Assembly (NCBI GenBank): GCA_029876055.1
Contig: CM056877.1
Span: 3,038,001-3,102,000 of the forward strand
Direction of reading: 5' to 3'
DNA from: Madurella fahalii
Taxonomy: Eukaryota > Ascomycota > Sordariomycetes > Sordariales
DNA length: 64,000 nt
Positions 35,292-47,540 of the stretch are shown piece by piece (within the stretch, counting starts at the first letter, position 1; the number at the start of each line of letters is the position of its first letter). Position numbers and translations under genes: made by a program. The notes beneath the pieces were generated by a model that was not told the origin of the DNA, ran no database searches, and worked only from the letters and a program-made list of their open reading frames with translations.

Positions 35292-36075
35292 TTGCGCGCT
35301 ACGAGGATAGACTTTGTTTAGACCAGACAGGATACCCATTACTGTCGACGTCGTCGGCATGCCCGACTCTATTCCGGTCACGTACCGATACCATATAGAG
35401 AAGCGGGAAGCCTGGGTCACCGGCCTTTGGTAGGATCATCAATCGATTCACACGCTTTGCACTTGTTGCTCGCCCAATTATGGGCTTTGCCTTGGTTGCG
35501 TGGTCGCCTTCCTCTGACCGATAGGTCTCTATCTATCTTTGTTGTTTTAACCATGTCTGAGCTGCAAAAACCTGTTGTTGAGATTGCCTAGCCTTGGTTG
35601 TGTGCTTGTCCTTGCCTAGCTGTTGGGCCGTTGCTTATCAACGCTCCTCCTAAGCCCTCCTTAGTACCTCCTGAACGATTGCCGGTGAGGCTGCCAGTGG
35701 GAATTCAATAGCGGTCACAGGAGGAATTGGATGGTTCAACCCTATGGCACAGGCGTGCACAAACTAAGACCGGGGGTGGCTGAGAATTCCAGCAGAGTTG
35801 TAGGCATCGCAATCAATTAAAATACGGGCATGGGTAGGCAGGAAAGTGTCTGGCGGGAAAGGCGGGGATCACGGTGCCGGGGCGGACTCGGCGACTGCAC
35901 ATCCACCACGTGATGGTGATTGCATGCCCGAACCCTTTCCCGAACCTCGATCCACCATCCAGATCCAAGTCGTTGTACAGTCCCAACTTATTCAACCCCA
36001 CCTCATCGCGATCGTGGTTACAGAACAACATCCACTCCATCGGATCCGAACCTCCAAGTAGTTCGCCATTACGTC
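35292..36075. other. Intergenic region upstream of the TenA-like gene
   Basis: About 780 bases. An in-frame extension of the next gene reaches back to 35920, but its residues look like untranslated leader sequence (Pro/Thr/Ser without pattern). No other feature was identified. Confidence 0.4.
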
Positions 36076-36966
36076 ATGGCTGCCCCGCGCGCAGCTTGGT
36101 CCCTGACCTCGCACCTCCTCGAAACCCAACAACCCCTCTACAAATCAGTGACGCAGCACCCCTTCCTGCTCGCCGGCGCCGAGGGCCGCCTTGACAAGGA
36201 AACCCTCAGTCGCTGGCTCGCCAACGACAGGCTCTACATCCATTCTTACATCCGCGCGGCAGGCAAACTTCTCGCCACGCTCGACCTCCCACGGGAAGTA
36301 TCGGGGTCCCAGGAAGCATTCGAGACCCAGCTGGCAGACTGGCTCATCGAGTCCCTGGCCGCCATCCGCAAGGAGGAGCGCTTCTTCATCGACGTGGCGG
36401 ATCGCTACGGGTTGGCAATTGAGATTGGCATCCCGCTCATCTCCACCCAAGACACCACTAGTAAAGACGGCAATGGAAACGGAGAGCTCCCCGGTCTGGG
36501 GATGATGAGATCCGTCTTCGCATCCGTTAGCACCGTCCCTGTCACTGCGCCTCCCGACCCGGACTCTGCCCGCCCAGCACCCGCTTCCATCACCGCTATC
36601 GCGACTACCCCGCCGCCGCCCCTCCCCTGGCTGGAAGGAGCCCTCACCTTCTGGGGCACGGAGCGGTGCTACCTGGATGCGTGGTCGTGGGCCAAGGACA
36701 AGGCGAGGGAGTGTTCCGTGCCGGGCGGCAAGGATGCCGATGGCGGGGCGCTGAGGAAGGAGTTCATTCCTAACTGGAGCAGTCCTGAGTTTGCGCAGTT
36801 TGTGGATCGCTTAGGGGGGTTGATTGACGCGGCTGTGGGGGAAGTGCTGGAGGGGTGTGCCGAGGGCGAGGAGAGAGAGAGGGCGCGAGAGGATATTTTG
36901 GCGAGGGTTGAGGGGCGATGGAGGACGCTCTTGGTTGCTGAAAGGGCCTTTTGGCCCGAGGTTTGA
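36076..36966 (+). CDS. TenA/THI-4 family protein (heme-oxygenase-like fold)
   Basis: Single exon, 296 aa from the Met at 36076; an upstream in-frame Met at 35920 exists, but its extra 52 residues look non-coding. TenA proteins hydrolyse aminopyrimidines or thiamine in salvage; many fungal members are uncharacterised. Family-like features are the N-terminal helix with PLYKSVTQHPFLLAGAEGRL, then LSRWLANDRLYIHSYIRAAG, a KEERFF motif near residue 100, a Pro/Ala-rich insert near 150-180, LPWLEGALTFWGTERCYLDA and FIPNWSSPEFAQFVDRLG. The Cys in ERCYLDAW may be functional. It is not next to other thiamine genes, so no pathway link is visible here. The long insert is unlike bacterial TenA. Confidence 0.82.
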   Translation: MAAPRAAWSLTSHLLETQQPLYKSVTQHPFLLAGAEGRLDKETLSRWLANDRLYIHSYIRAAGKLLATLDLPREVSGSQEAFETQLADWLIESLAAIRKEERFFIDVADRYGLAIEIGIPLISTQDTTSKDGNGNGELPGLGMMRSVFASVSTVPVTAPPDPDSARPAPASITAIATTPPPPLPWLEGALTFWGTERCYLDAWSWAKDKARECSVPGGKDADGGALRKEFIPNWSSPEFAQFVDRLGGLIDAAVGEVLEGCAEGEERERAREDILARVEGRWRTLLVAERAFWPEV

Positions 36967-38951
36967 GGCTGGAGTGCTTTATAATCTTACGTGGAAGCTT
37001 CGTTGGATGATAAGACCCGAACTGCTAAGAAGCGAATACCGGACTCTCATACACTTACGTGGTTGCCCGTACTCTGCCCAATGGCGGTGAGCCGGATACG
37101 CCGTACGACGCTCACCGCCTGTGCTCCCGCGGGCAGGTAAGTAGTGGGTGAGAGAAACAGAGCTAGGTAGTTATAGAGCGTTCTAAGTTGCGACACAGAG
37201 GCTGGCAAAATTCGGAGCCAACCGCCTACCCAGTAATTACCACCTCTTAACTACTTAGTATATCTACAATTAGCCCAACTTATACTAACTAATTAGCCTT
37301 TCGAAGCGAAAGACAGTTCTATCGCTTTGATATTAAAAAGGTATAGTAAGTCACGCAATATACTTTAAAGGCATATATCAAACCATTTGATGAAGTTTAG
37401 ATAGCAAGCACGATAATAAGTTGAAAACTATCCCGGGGCGTCTAAGCTCTCTGACCGGATAGGGTGGCTTGCTATAGCATCGCCGTGGTTGCCGAATCTA
37501 AGCGGGGCCTACGGTTTTCCGCACCTTAAGTAGGACGGTCCGGGTCATTGATCTTTAGACATAAACAGGAGAAAGAGTTAGACGCCTTTGTTACACTTAT
37601 TGCTAGCTCTATTCCAGTTTGCGAGCGCTCTCGCGTACAACAGCCTATGAGATTAGATCAGGAGAGCTCGAGTAGAATCCCTCTATCACTGCTCAACAAC
37701 TTTAACGTCCTCCAGGGTGGCGTGCTGTGTGAAAGGTTGGAGGCTGCGCCCGCCCTGCGCCTAAGCGTGCATTTTCCATCTGTAGTCTTTCTATACACCT
37801 TATATGATTTCCCAACAACGTGCAACAGGGCGCCTACTCCGACGAATCTACAGGTAGTGCGTGTGCAAACTAAGCTTAACACCTCTAGCAACTAGGATTT
37901 TCAAACGTCAAAAAGCAAATACAGTTGCGAGACAATCAATTGCAGGAGTGTGATTCGTCGTGGCTCCATCAGCCATGGCCACTACCTTGCCTCATGCGCC
38001 TAGCGTACACACCTCTTGCACAGCTTAGGCACAATACACTACCGCGACGAGATGAGAGAAATACTTAGGGGATATTACCAACGGACTCTAGTTTGCAACG
38101 TACGAATAGCACGCTACAGAATTACAGCTTTCGCAGTTAGAATCTGAGCATGGAGTGGCAAGTGCGGCTCAAATGTGGCCTGTTTAAGGGATGTAGTTAT
38201 TTGCATTGGGATCGGGCGGGAGGGGCAGAATAATATGTGAATTCGGATGAGACAGAGGAGAAGGATGAGGACCCGAACCACTACTGTGATACCATCACTG
38301 TATCGGCGGAGAAGCCGGCATTCTGTGCATTGGAAAGAAGCGATGAAATCATCGATACAGTATGAGTTTGCGGTGTGCTTAATGTGGGCTTCATTTTGTG
38401 TGATGCGAATGGATGTGTCGCCGGATTCACAGCTAAATTACCTTACCTAAGGTACCGACTTGACCTTATCAAGTTTGTAGTGTGTTGTGCAGGCGTTATG
38501 GATTCCCGGCCCCTGTCTCAACGGGAAATTCTGGCGACCCATGAGTGGATCGCAAGAGGATGAGTGACTAAGCAGTTCTTAGCGGCCGGCTGAGCGCCAC
38601 TCCATGGGCTGCCGCGCCGCCAAGAGCAGCTGCGACAAGCAGGCGACCGTATCCAGACAAGACGGGGGCCCAGAAGGCAATCTCAACTCCATTGCGGAAC
38701 ACACGACACCTCTACCCTTCCATCGATGTCGGTTCGTAGAGCAACTGGGCTGATGAGCGCCGCTCCGCTTTCTTCTGCCGTTCCCTAAGAAACGCTATTC
38801 TTACCGACGCTCATTTGAACTCAAACCCTGTTCCCTTCGTTTCGCGCTTTGCCCCCCCCCTAAAATACCCCGGTTATATCTTGATCCCCAGCTTCGAATG
38901 TCCGCGACGATCCATCGGCACACGCACGCCCACCGACGGTAGCAAGCCATC
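36967..38951. other. Intergenic region, 2 kb, with AT-rich middle
   Basis: About 37140-37560 is AT-rich and rich in TA, suggesting mutated repeat DNA, though no element could be named. A C-rich pyrimidine run at about 38852-38860 precedes the next gene and probably lies in its promoter. Open frames are short and featureless. Confidence 0.35.
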
Positions 38952-41743
38952 ATGGCGCCTGGAAGCGACCAGAGATACGACCCCGTGCCCCCGATACCGA
39001 CTTACGACGAAGCCGTCGGTGTCGGGGGCAGCAGCAGCGACTGGCACAGCCAACAAAGTTACCCCCACTCTCCCGTCGACGACGACCCCCGAGGAACCGA
39101 AGCAGAAGGCCAGTCGCTCTTGACCTCTAGGCACGCGTTCGAATCCTCTACCCCGATCCAGCAACCCCCTCGAGGCCGACAACCCCGAGGCTACCGGCCG
39201 CCGACTGTCGAGACCGACGATGAGAGCGACCTGTTCAGCTCCGACGACTCGGACTCAGACGGCGAGACGGAGCATGTCCGCCGGGAGATGCAAGAGCTGG
39301 AAATAGACGACTCGGACGTGGACGCGCGCAATCGGTCTACGTGGGGGAAGCGCATCGGGCTGTCGCTCTCGCTCCCACAGTGGCGCTGGAGGTGGAGGTG
39401 GAAACTGCCGCGGTTACGGCGCCGCGACGGGCCTGGGACGAGCCAGGCTGAGGGCAGCGGTGGTGAAAATGCAGACTCTGGGGAGCAGGCGGCTGGGCAG
39501 CGCTTAGCTTTGCCCAAACTCGGCAGCACAGCGCTCCTCATCCTGGTGGCTCGGATTTTGGGGCTGCTGATGGTGCTGGCCTTCCTGTACCTGCTGTTTG
39601 CGAGCAATATGTTCTCAAGCATGGCGAGGCGCATGGGCAACCAGGTCGACCCCGAGAAACTGCGCGTTCATGTGCAGGCCCACGTCGACCCCCGGAGGAT
39701 ACGAGAACACTTGAAGCATTTCACCAGCTACGCCCACCTTGCAGGGACTGAGGGCGACTATGCGCTGATGGAGGACACTGAGATGCTATTCAGGAAGTAC
39801 GGGCTGGAAGGCGTCACGCGGGACGTGTACTCGGTCTACTTGAACTATCCCAAAGCGGGAGGGAGGGCGGTCGAGATTCTGGGACAGGACGGCAAGCCTG
39901 TTTGGTCGGCGAAGCTGGAAGAGAATGACACGGGCGGTAAGACCGCTGGCCGCCAGACCTACATATTCCACGGCCATTCAAAAACCGGAATTGTCAAGGG
40001 ACCGCTGGTGTACGCGAACTACGGCTCCAGGGAAGACTTCCAGGCACTCAAAGACAGCGGTATCGACACGCATGGAGCGATCGCGTTGGTGAGGAACCAC
40101 GGCTCGGTTAGCGACCATGGGTTGAAGGTTAAGGCTGCCGAGCTGGCAGGTTTCGCGGGCTGCATCATCTACAGCGACCCTATCGACGATGGCTTTGTAA
40201 AGGGCGAGACAGCGCCTAATGGTCGGTTCTTGCCAGCAGACGGCGTGCACCGGGGGTCTGTGAGCCTCCGCAACTGGATTGTCGGAGACGTCTTGACGCC
40301 CACATGGGGTAGCAGGGACAACTTGCCGCGTCTGAAGCTCGAGCAAGCAAAAGGACTGGTCAAGATTCCGAGTCTACCTTTGGCGTGGCGTGACGCCCAG
40401 ATATTGCTTCAACACCTCAAGGGTTTTGGCCGACCAGTCCCCGATCAATGGGCCGGAGGCGTTCCTGGTGTTGAGTGGTGGACCGGCAACGGCTCATCGC
40501 CCATCGTTCGCTTGAAGAACGATCAAGACGAGATCGAGAAGCAGCCCATCTGGAATGTGTATGGGAGAATCCCGGGCGCTGAGCAGAGCGAGAAGAAAGT
40601 CATCATTGGCAATCACCGCGATTCCTTCGCGTTCGGGGCGGCAGACCCTCACTCTGGAACAGCCGTGATGCTCGAGGTTGCTCGGATCTTGGGTGACCTC
40701 TACGCTCGCGGCACCTGGCAACCTCTGCGCACCATCGAGTTCATGTCCTGGGACGGCGAGCAGTACAACCTGATCGGGTCCACCGAATACGTGGAGCAGA
40801 ACGACGACGATTTGCGGAGGGATGCCCTCGCCTACATCAACCTGGATGGCGCCGTGACTGGCGGCACCTTCCGTGCCGCTGGCTCTCCCGTATTTCGCAG
40901 TCTCCTTGCCCAGACCTTGAATCGTGTATCTGACCCTTACTTCAACACCACGCTTCGAGATCTCTGGGACCGCCGACGCGGCGATATCGACGATCCCTTG
41001 TACGACACAGACTCTGTCCCCTTCCAGGATATTGCGGGGACTTCGTCCCTGGACGTGTATTTCGACGGCGGCCTCTACCCGCACCGCTCCAGCTACGACA
41101 ATTTCGAATGGATGGTGAAGAACGCGGACTCCGACTTTGTCTATCATACTCTCCTCGGGCAAGTCCTTGGCCTCCTGGTAATCGAGCTCTCGGACCGCCC
41201 AATCTTGCCGTTCGACATGACGGCCTATGCTGACGACCTGAGTCGCCGGGTCAAGGAGCTCGACCTGTGGGTCAAGAAGCAACAAGGCGGGAAGAAGCTC
41301 TCCCTGAACTCGCTCACCGAGGCGTCCAACGAGGTGGCCATGGCCGTGCGCGAGTTCAACAAGTGGGAGCGTAGCTGGGAGGCCAGCGTCGTCGCGGCAC
41401 ACGGGTGGGAGCCCACGGGATTGGGCAAGGAGAGGTGCGAGTTCAATTCGCGCATGGCAAAGTTTGAGAGCGACCTGTTGGATATCGCAGGGGTACGTGT
41501 TCCTCCTTCCCCCTTCCCACCTCGGCTCAGATGCTAACGCGAGTGCAAAAAAAGATACCCAACCGGACGCAGTTCAAACATGTCGTCTTCGGCCCGCCCC
41601 AGTGGCCCGCCCCCGGTGAGGGCTACTATCACTTCCCCGCCATCCGGGACACGGTCCTCGTGGGCAACTGGACGCTTGCCCAGGAGACGGTCGACAAGGT
41701 TGCGGGTATCATCAAGGAGGCTGCTGCCAATTTGGCCAGGTGA
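38952..41743 (+). CDS. M28/transferrin-receptor-like membrane protein (glutamate carboxypeptidase II / Vps70 family)
   Basis: Type II membrane protein related to glutamate carboxypeptidase II, transferrin receptor and yeast Vps70. Two exons: 38952-41492 and 41555-41743, giving 909 aa. The cytosolic N-terminus has PIPTYDEAV and acidic Ser/Asp runs. One transmembrane helix lies near residues 194-222, followed by a PA-domain region (GPLVYANYG..., about 330-450), the M28 peptidase-like domain (about 545-740) and a helical dimerisation domain. Of the zinc/catalytic positions, H554 (NHRD), D564 (ADPHSG), E603 and D632 (YINLD) appear kept. The second Glu of the EE pair is Gln604, and the last His ligand (YHS in relatives) reads HRSS. 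It may therefore be a non-catalytic receptor or trafficking protein. Confidence 0.88.
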
Positions 41744-42625
41744 TGATGCCCGATGATGTTGTCGACCACACGGTCTACCGCTCATTGGCTTTTTTTTACT
41801 GTTTCCTTGCCGTTGTCCTTGATATAAACCATATTTAGTTATCCGCCTCCGTTTTATCGGATGAGACGGGCGGTGTTGTAAAAACCTAGGGCTAAAGCTT
41901 CCATATAGCGGCCTAGGGGAGGATTTTTGGGTTTCCTTTTTCTTTTGCATCGCACCGGCGTCCTGGGTTCGTTCAACCTTCTTCTGTTTTGGTCTTCGTC
42001 TCCAACCCCCAAACTAGGTCTTTGGCTCATAGGCACTTTTCCTTATTTCTTGGTCACGGAGGCCTCCCGTCAACCACACTACCGTTGTATCTACCACACC
42101 TGCAGTGCCGGATGGAATGGTGGCTGACTGATCTGTATCAATCTACGTATACTTTTTTGTCTACTGGAGCAATAGATGTCGGCGCTGCAGCTTGTTTGTA
42201 TGACAGCAGGCTTGTGGTTTGTTACTCACATCCCTTGATCGTGATGTGCTTGATTGCGTGTGCTTGACTGCGTCGGTGAATGGGATAGGATGCTTTCGCG
42301 TTAAAATGCGAGAAGACGTGGCCGCCACATTAAACTCCGCAACGCCCAGGGAAAAGCGCTGTCGGAGCTATGGGAAATACAAATATACAGTACATGTACA
42401 TGCAGCAAACTTCTCCATTGTCGCTGGCGCTCATAAGCGGGCGCCTCTGCCTCGCGGTTTTTCTTCGCCCATCAATGTCTTTCTCCGCGTCCTATCCTCT
42501 TTGGCCTCGCTCGGGGATACCGACTCACCACCTATCCCTGGAACGTCCTTGCCACCGTACGACTACCCCCATTATCCGATATGGGCAATGGTCTTTCGCT
42601 TCCTGGTGCAACATGCCTCGCTTCC
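41744..42625. other. Convergent intergenic region
   Basis: About 880 bases between the 3' ends of the M28-like gene and VPS35. It contains short open frames on the plus strand without domains. No RNA gene or repeat was recognised. Confidence 0.4.
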
Positions 42626-45543
42626 TCACTTCGGTGTCAGCACGATCCCTTCGTACTCTTTACTCTGAATCATCTCGAGTGTCTGCATGAAGTGCTTCCT
42701 GCTGGCCTCAACCGACGCCGAGTCCTGTTGGTTGCCCGCCAGGTTGGAGTGAATGAGCTCGATGAGGCCGTTGAGGTACTTGGTGGTGACCTGGCGCAGG
42801 ATTAGCAAGAGGGCAGAGGACACTTGCACGTAGGGCCAACTCACCGACTCGTTCTTCTGGTCAAAGTAGTACACATATCTGTCGAGGATCTCGACAAACA
42901 GCTCGATGGACGTGGCCGTTTCCATGCACGAGTCTGCTACGCGGAGAGCACGTTGCAGGCATTCTAACACGCGCTTGCCGTCGCGGTATAGCTGGATAAG
43001 GTCAGTGACGATATAACGGTAAGCGATCAGCCCGAGGGACTTTACCTCGGTGTCCTCTCCTTCGCCGTTAGCTGCAATGGGCGTTGCCCACCACAGGTGG
43101 CTCGCCAGATAGACGGCTCTGCACTGATCGGGCTTGCGGAGCAGTTTGCTAGCGTGCTGAGCGCACTTCGTGATCAGTGTGTCGTAATTCTCCTTGCTAA
43201 AGTTGCGTGTTCTGTGCAGTGCGCTGGCAATGACACAGACAGCTTGGAACTGAGCCTTGGAGTCACTGATGGCCTCCTCGTAGACTGTGAATGCCTGGGC
43301 GAAGAATTCGTAGGCGACCTCTTCAAAACCAGTCATATCAGCGATCTGCCCGCAGGAGCAGAAGAGACGGAGAGAGAGCTCGGCAGCGCCCGATCCATTG
43401 ACGCGGGTGTACAAGGTTGAAATGGCTGAATGTAGGAATTTGAGCAATGCAGAGGACTGCGAAGACCAATTGTCGTCGTAGTGTTCACGGGCCTTGAAGC
43501 GGCGGGCGAGTTTTAGGCCGGCAGTGATAAGGGGTGGTGTGGTGGTTCGGATGCGCTCGTTGCCTTCGGCGTACGCCTTCCTTGTCATTTGCAGGAGGCG
43601 GAACTGAGTGTCGTTGTCTTCTGAATGGATCAGGTGGACAATACGAGCCAGCCAGCCCTGCTCCTCCATCGTTTCGTCGGTCTCTAGGGTGCGGGCCCGC
43701 GGTTGCACAACCCCCGGGTAGCCGGCCGGTGCCTGCGACCCCTCCTTGATGAGAACTTTGAGAATCTCTAAAACATTCTCGAGATGGGCAGGGGTTGATA
43801 TGAGTGTTTGGTTCTTGAGCAGATTCCTGGCAACCTCGCCGGCGACGGCTCTCCGTGTCGGGTAGGTTTGAGACTGGAATAGAGGAACGTAAGTGGGAAG
43901 CGACAAAGCGGTGAATATCGATACATATCTCCTGAGCGGGCTCTGAAGGAGCGCCAGGAGATTCTGCTGTGCGGGCTGCGAATGTAGATCTGCGCTGTTG
44001 GCATGTTCCTTGACTTTAAGGTTGGCGTACTCCAGGATCTGGTCCACGTAGTCTAACCTCTCGGGATAGATGTTGAGCGCCAAGTTGATGAGCGAGCCGC
44101 ACAGCGCAATTGTGTCTTGGATTGGCAGATGTTGAGCCTGGACGAGGTGCTTCACTTGGCCGAAAAAGATCTCGTATAACAGCACGTTCTCGGGGATGCC
44201 CCTCCGCTTCTTGGGTGTCTCGGATTCCTCGCCGTTGACGGCCGTAGCCTCAGTGTCTGTTATTGACGGCGCGGCCTCGTTATCTTTACTCAACGTTTCC
44301 GCCGTCGAGGCAGCATCGTCAGGGCGGCCGCCGTCGTCAGGCGTTTCGGCAGCATCTGCGGGGGTAGATGAGTCCTGGGCGGAACTTGACCCTCCCAACC
44401 TGACTTTCTCGAGAAGTGCTGCTAAAGCCTCTTCTTCCATCTTGCCCCTGTCCTCCTCCGACTCATTCTGCGATTCGCGCTCGGCGTAGTCGGAGAGGCG
44501 GTCCATCAACCCGATGACGATGGCCTTGACGTTGACGTGAGGGTTTAACCTCGAGACAGCAGCCAGAAACTGGTCGAGTGTGTGGAGGTGGAATTCGTCT
44601 GGGAACACCTGAGTGATGACTTCAAGGAGGTACTCCTGGGCAAGAACGTCGCGACACTGCACAACCTGCTCTAGCAAAGGCGCGAGGATACCATTTTTGT
44701 AGGCTTGCAGGTCCACTAATTGGCTGAGTCGCACAATGTTGCTCCCGACCAGCAATTGGAGTTCCTTCCTCTCCTGCGTCCTCTGGTCCCGTTCCCTCGA
44801 GTGGCCCTGATGCTGTAGTCGGACCCAGAGCTTGTTCATTTCGACGAAATTGGTCAGAACGAAGTTGATCGAGTCCTGGAGGTTCCCCTCGGGGCCATCG
44901 GAGTCGCCAGAGGGCAGGTAGTCTCTAGCCTGGCCTGAGAGGTAGTAGCGTAAGAAGAGGCCTCGAATCGGGTGCTGCACACCACGGCTCATGTCCATCA
45001 TGTCCTTCATGAGCTCCTTCACCGGCGCGCCCTCGATGGACATATAGGCGGTCCCAACCGTGATCATGAGGTAGAGACGAGGGATGATATTGCCAGCATA
45101 CTGCACGAGCTCGTACAGGTCGGCGAGATGGTTGACTGGGTGGTTCTCGCGCAAGTGGACAGAGAGGTAGCGGAGGGCGTCGAAGACGGCCATGTATAGC
45201 TCGTAATACTGCTTAGGCCCTAGGCTGCTGGTCCGGAGTTCCGAGACGAGGGTAGAGCTGCGTCGCAACCAAGTCAGCTACAATAAAAAGTCTGATGGAG
45301 CTGCGGCCAGCTCTCGCAATGCACTGCGGGGCCGACGGCTGGTAAGATCGCAGGGTCCGGCAGGCAAGGCAGTATGGTAGACAATGCGAAGTGGGAGATT
45401 GAAACGCACCAGCACTTCAGAGCGTCCATCAGCTTCCCGGGGGTATCCAAGCACTTGCGCATCAAGGCCGTCTGCTGGCGCACGGCGATGAGGGCATCCT
45501 CGAGGAGACGGGCCTGGTCCTCAGGCGGCGCGGGGGTTGACAT
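42626..45543 (-). CDS. vps35: Retromer subunit VPS35
   Basis: Core subunit of the endosomal retromer, which sorts cargo from endosomes to the Golgi together with Vps26 and Vps29. Two exons: 45543-45410 (start MSTPAPPEDQARLLEDAL) and 45257-42626, joined as KC-C-STLVSELRTSSLGPKQYYEL, giving 921 aa. The Vps26-binding PRLYLM motif is present (IIPRLYLMITVGTAYM), as are the helical-repeat body, an acidic disordered insert near residues 290-350, and the conserved C-terminus ending QSKEYEGIVLTPK. An upstream in-frame Met at 45630 exists, but the N-terminus at 45543 matches the family start better. Length and motifs are typical; the identification is secure. Confidence 0.96.
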
Positions 45544-46475
45544 GGTGATGCCTTTGTCTGCAATGGGCGCAAGGCTATGGATGGCGGGGTGATCATGCGC
45601 GAAGGGCTTTGCCGACAGTAGAATAATCAAGCCGACGTGTTGCGAGCAGGACGGGAATGACGACGCCAGGCAGGGCCACCGAGCTCACCAAGTGACCAAA
45701 TGCAGTGGCGCCAGCGGCAGTGTTCCAAAGGACCCTCTTGCCAAGTGCTCCTTCACCCAGCGCTGATTACGTAACCCAACTTAAAAGCCCCACGTTTGAT
45801 GGTCCCACGCGTGATTGCCCCATGTCGGGCCCCCGTTTAAGCGCAATACACGGTTTATTTACACACTTTAGACTATGCCCCTTTTCCCGTCAAAACCTCA
45901 TTACTCGATCGCGGTCAAATTGTGAGTTTGCGAGTAATCCATTTCCACGACCGTATCATACGTTGTGATTGGTCTCAAGATTCTGCATGTGTGTGTCACG
46001 CGTGGGGAGACTGATACGGCATTGGAAGAGCTGGAGCGCATATTTACATGGCGTTAACGGTGCTTACTACGCGAGCAGAGCTAAGTGTCGTCCACTTCCA
46101 GATCCGGAAAACGAAGCATTCCCGAAGCAACACTTTCGCCAGCGTAGCCCGCCATGGGCCATCTAGATCTTAGTACGTGTCCAATCATGCGTTGCATTAC
46201 TAACCCGGTCGTACTAACGCGATTATGGTGCATCTGACAAATCCAAGAAGAAGATTGGGAAATGCTCGTCAAGGGAACCGAATTCGTCCAATTGATTCCA
46301 CAGCAAGGCAATATCTCGCGCAACATTAGTCTATTTAAGCTCGCATGCTTCCGGACTGATCGAGATGGGTGTGGACAGCAGCTTCTTTATTCAACACCGT
46401 GTTGAGCCGCCTTGAAGAACGAGTGTTGGCGGCATCCACAACCACACCTATCTTTAAAAGCGAAAGAGTAACCCA
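45544..46475. other. Divergent intergenic region between VPS35 and SDR genes
   Basis: About 930 bases with the two divergent promoters. Open frames here are short and unrelated to known families. No RNA gene was recognised. Confidence 0.4.
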
Positions 46476-47335
46476 ATGGCACCAGACAGTCTCTCCCTGG
46501 CAGGTAAAACCGCCATTGTCACAGGCTCGGGCCGCGAAAACGGCATCGGCGCAGCCATCGCCAGAGCTCTCGGCCGCAATGGGGCCCGTGTTGCCATCAA
46601 CTATGTATCCGAGTCGTCCGCCCCACGCGCCGCAAAGGTAGCAGCCAGCATCGAGTCCCTCGGCGCCGAAGTCACCGTCGTCCAAGCCGATGTTTCGACT
46701 CCTGAGGGCGCGGCCAAGTTGGTCAAGGAGACTCTGGAGAAATTTCACACGGATAAGATTGACATCCTCAGTCGGTTATTTCTGAAAGCTTTTCCCTGCT
46801 TCCCTCGAGAGACTGACATGTCCATACAGTCAACAATGCAGGCACCGGCACCGGCCAGGGTACCTTGCTTGCCGACCTCACACCCGTCGATGTTCAAAAA
46901 GCCTTTGCCCTCAACACCTTCAGCACGCTGTACACTGTCCAGGCGGCATTGCCATACATACCTTCGGGCGGCCGCATAGTCAACATTGGCAGTGTCGTCT
47001 CCAAGATCAACAACATGTTGGCCGTAGGGGTGTATGGCGCGAGCAAAGCGGCGCAGGACTATCTAACTGCTGCCTTGGCGGCCGAGCTTGGGTCGAGCGA
47101 GGGTATTACTGTCAACACCGTCGCCCCCGGCCCTGTCAAGACGGATGCCGCGTCGTGGTTCCCTGATGGCGAGCTTAAAGATGATGTGATGAGAAAATTG
47201 GCAGTCGGGGCTAGGCTGGGGAGAGTTGCAGGCGATCCAGAGGAGGTAGCGGATGCTGTGTTGTTGGTTGTTTCGAACGGCGCTAGGTGGATCACGGGGC
47301 AATACATTGCTGCGAGTGGTGGAATCACGGCTTGA
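46476..47335 (+). CDS. Short-chain dehydrogenase/reductase (classical SDR)
   Basis: NAD(P)H-dependent oxidoreductase of 266 aa resembling FabG/versicolorin-reductase-type SDRs. Two exons: 46476-46770 and 46830-47335, rejoined at DIL-INNAG across a 59-nt intron. The cofactor motif reads TGSGRENGIG (residues 16-25), a variant of TGxxxGxG. NNAG follows the splice, then the Ser of IVNIGSVVSK and the catalytic pair YGASK (Tyr167, Lys171), and NTVAPGPVKTDA after it. The C-terminus ends GQYIAASGG as in the family. The Asn-Tyr after the second strand (INYVSES) rather than an acidic residue suggests NADPH preference. The substrate is unknown. Its downstream neighbour is a decayed LysM gene, and no biosynthetic cluster is visible. 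Confidence 0.9.
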
Positions 47336-47540
47336 GGGAGACGGTGTACCACTTTGGCTCTTTTTTGTCGGCGTCTCCAGGGATATTATGTTGACTGGGA
47401 CATATGGCTGGCTACCTGACCTTCGGCCCAAGACTTTGTAATACCACTGCAGTTACCTCTCTCGCGTTGGAAACGAGATGAAAATATTTACAAACTTGAT
47501 GGTGCAGAAACGGTCGCCCAGTGGCTTACAAGTGTGGTAA

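Noticed and set aside
40494..41402. 302-codon minus-strand frame within the M28-like gene
   Set aside because: Antisense to a conserved coding exon; no family resemblance of its own.
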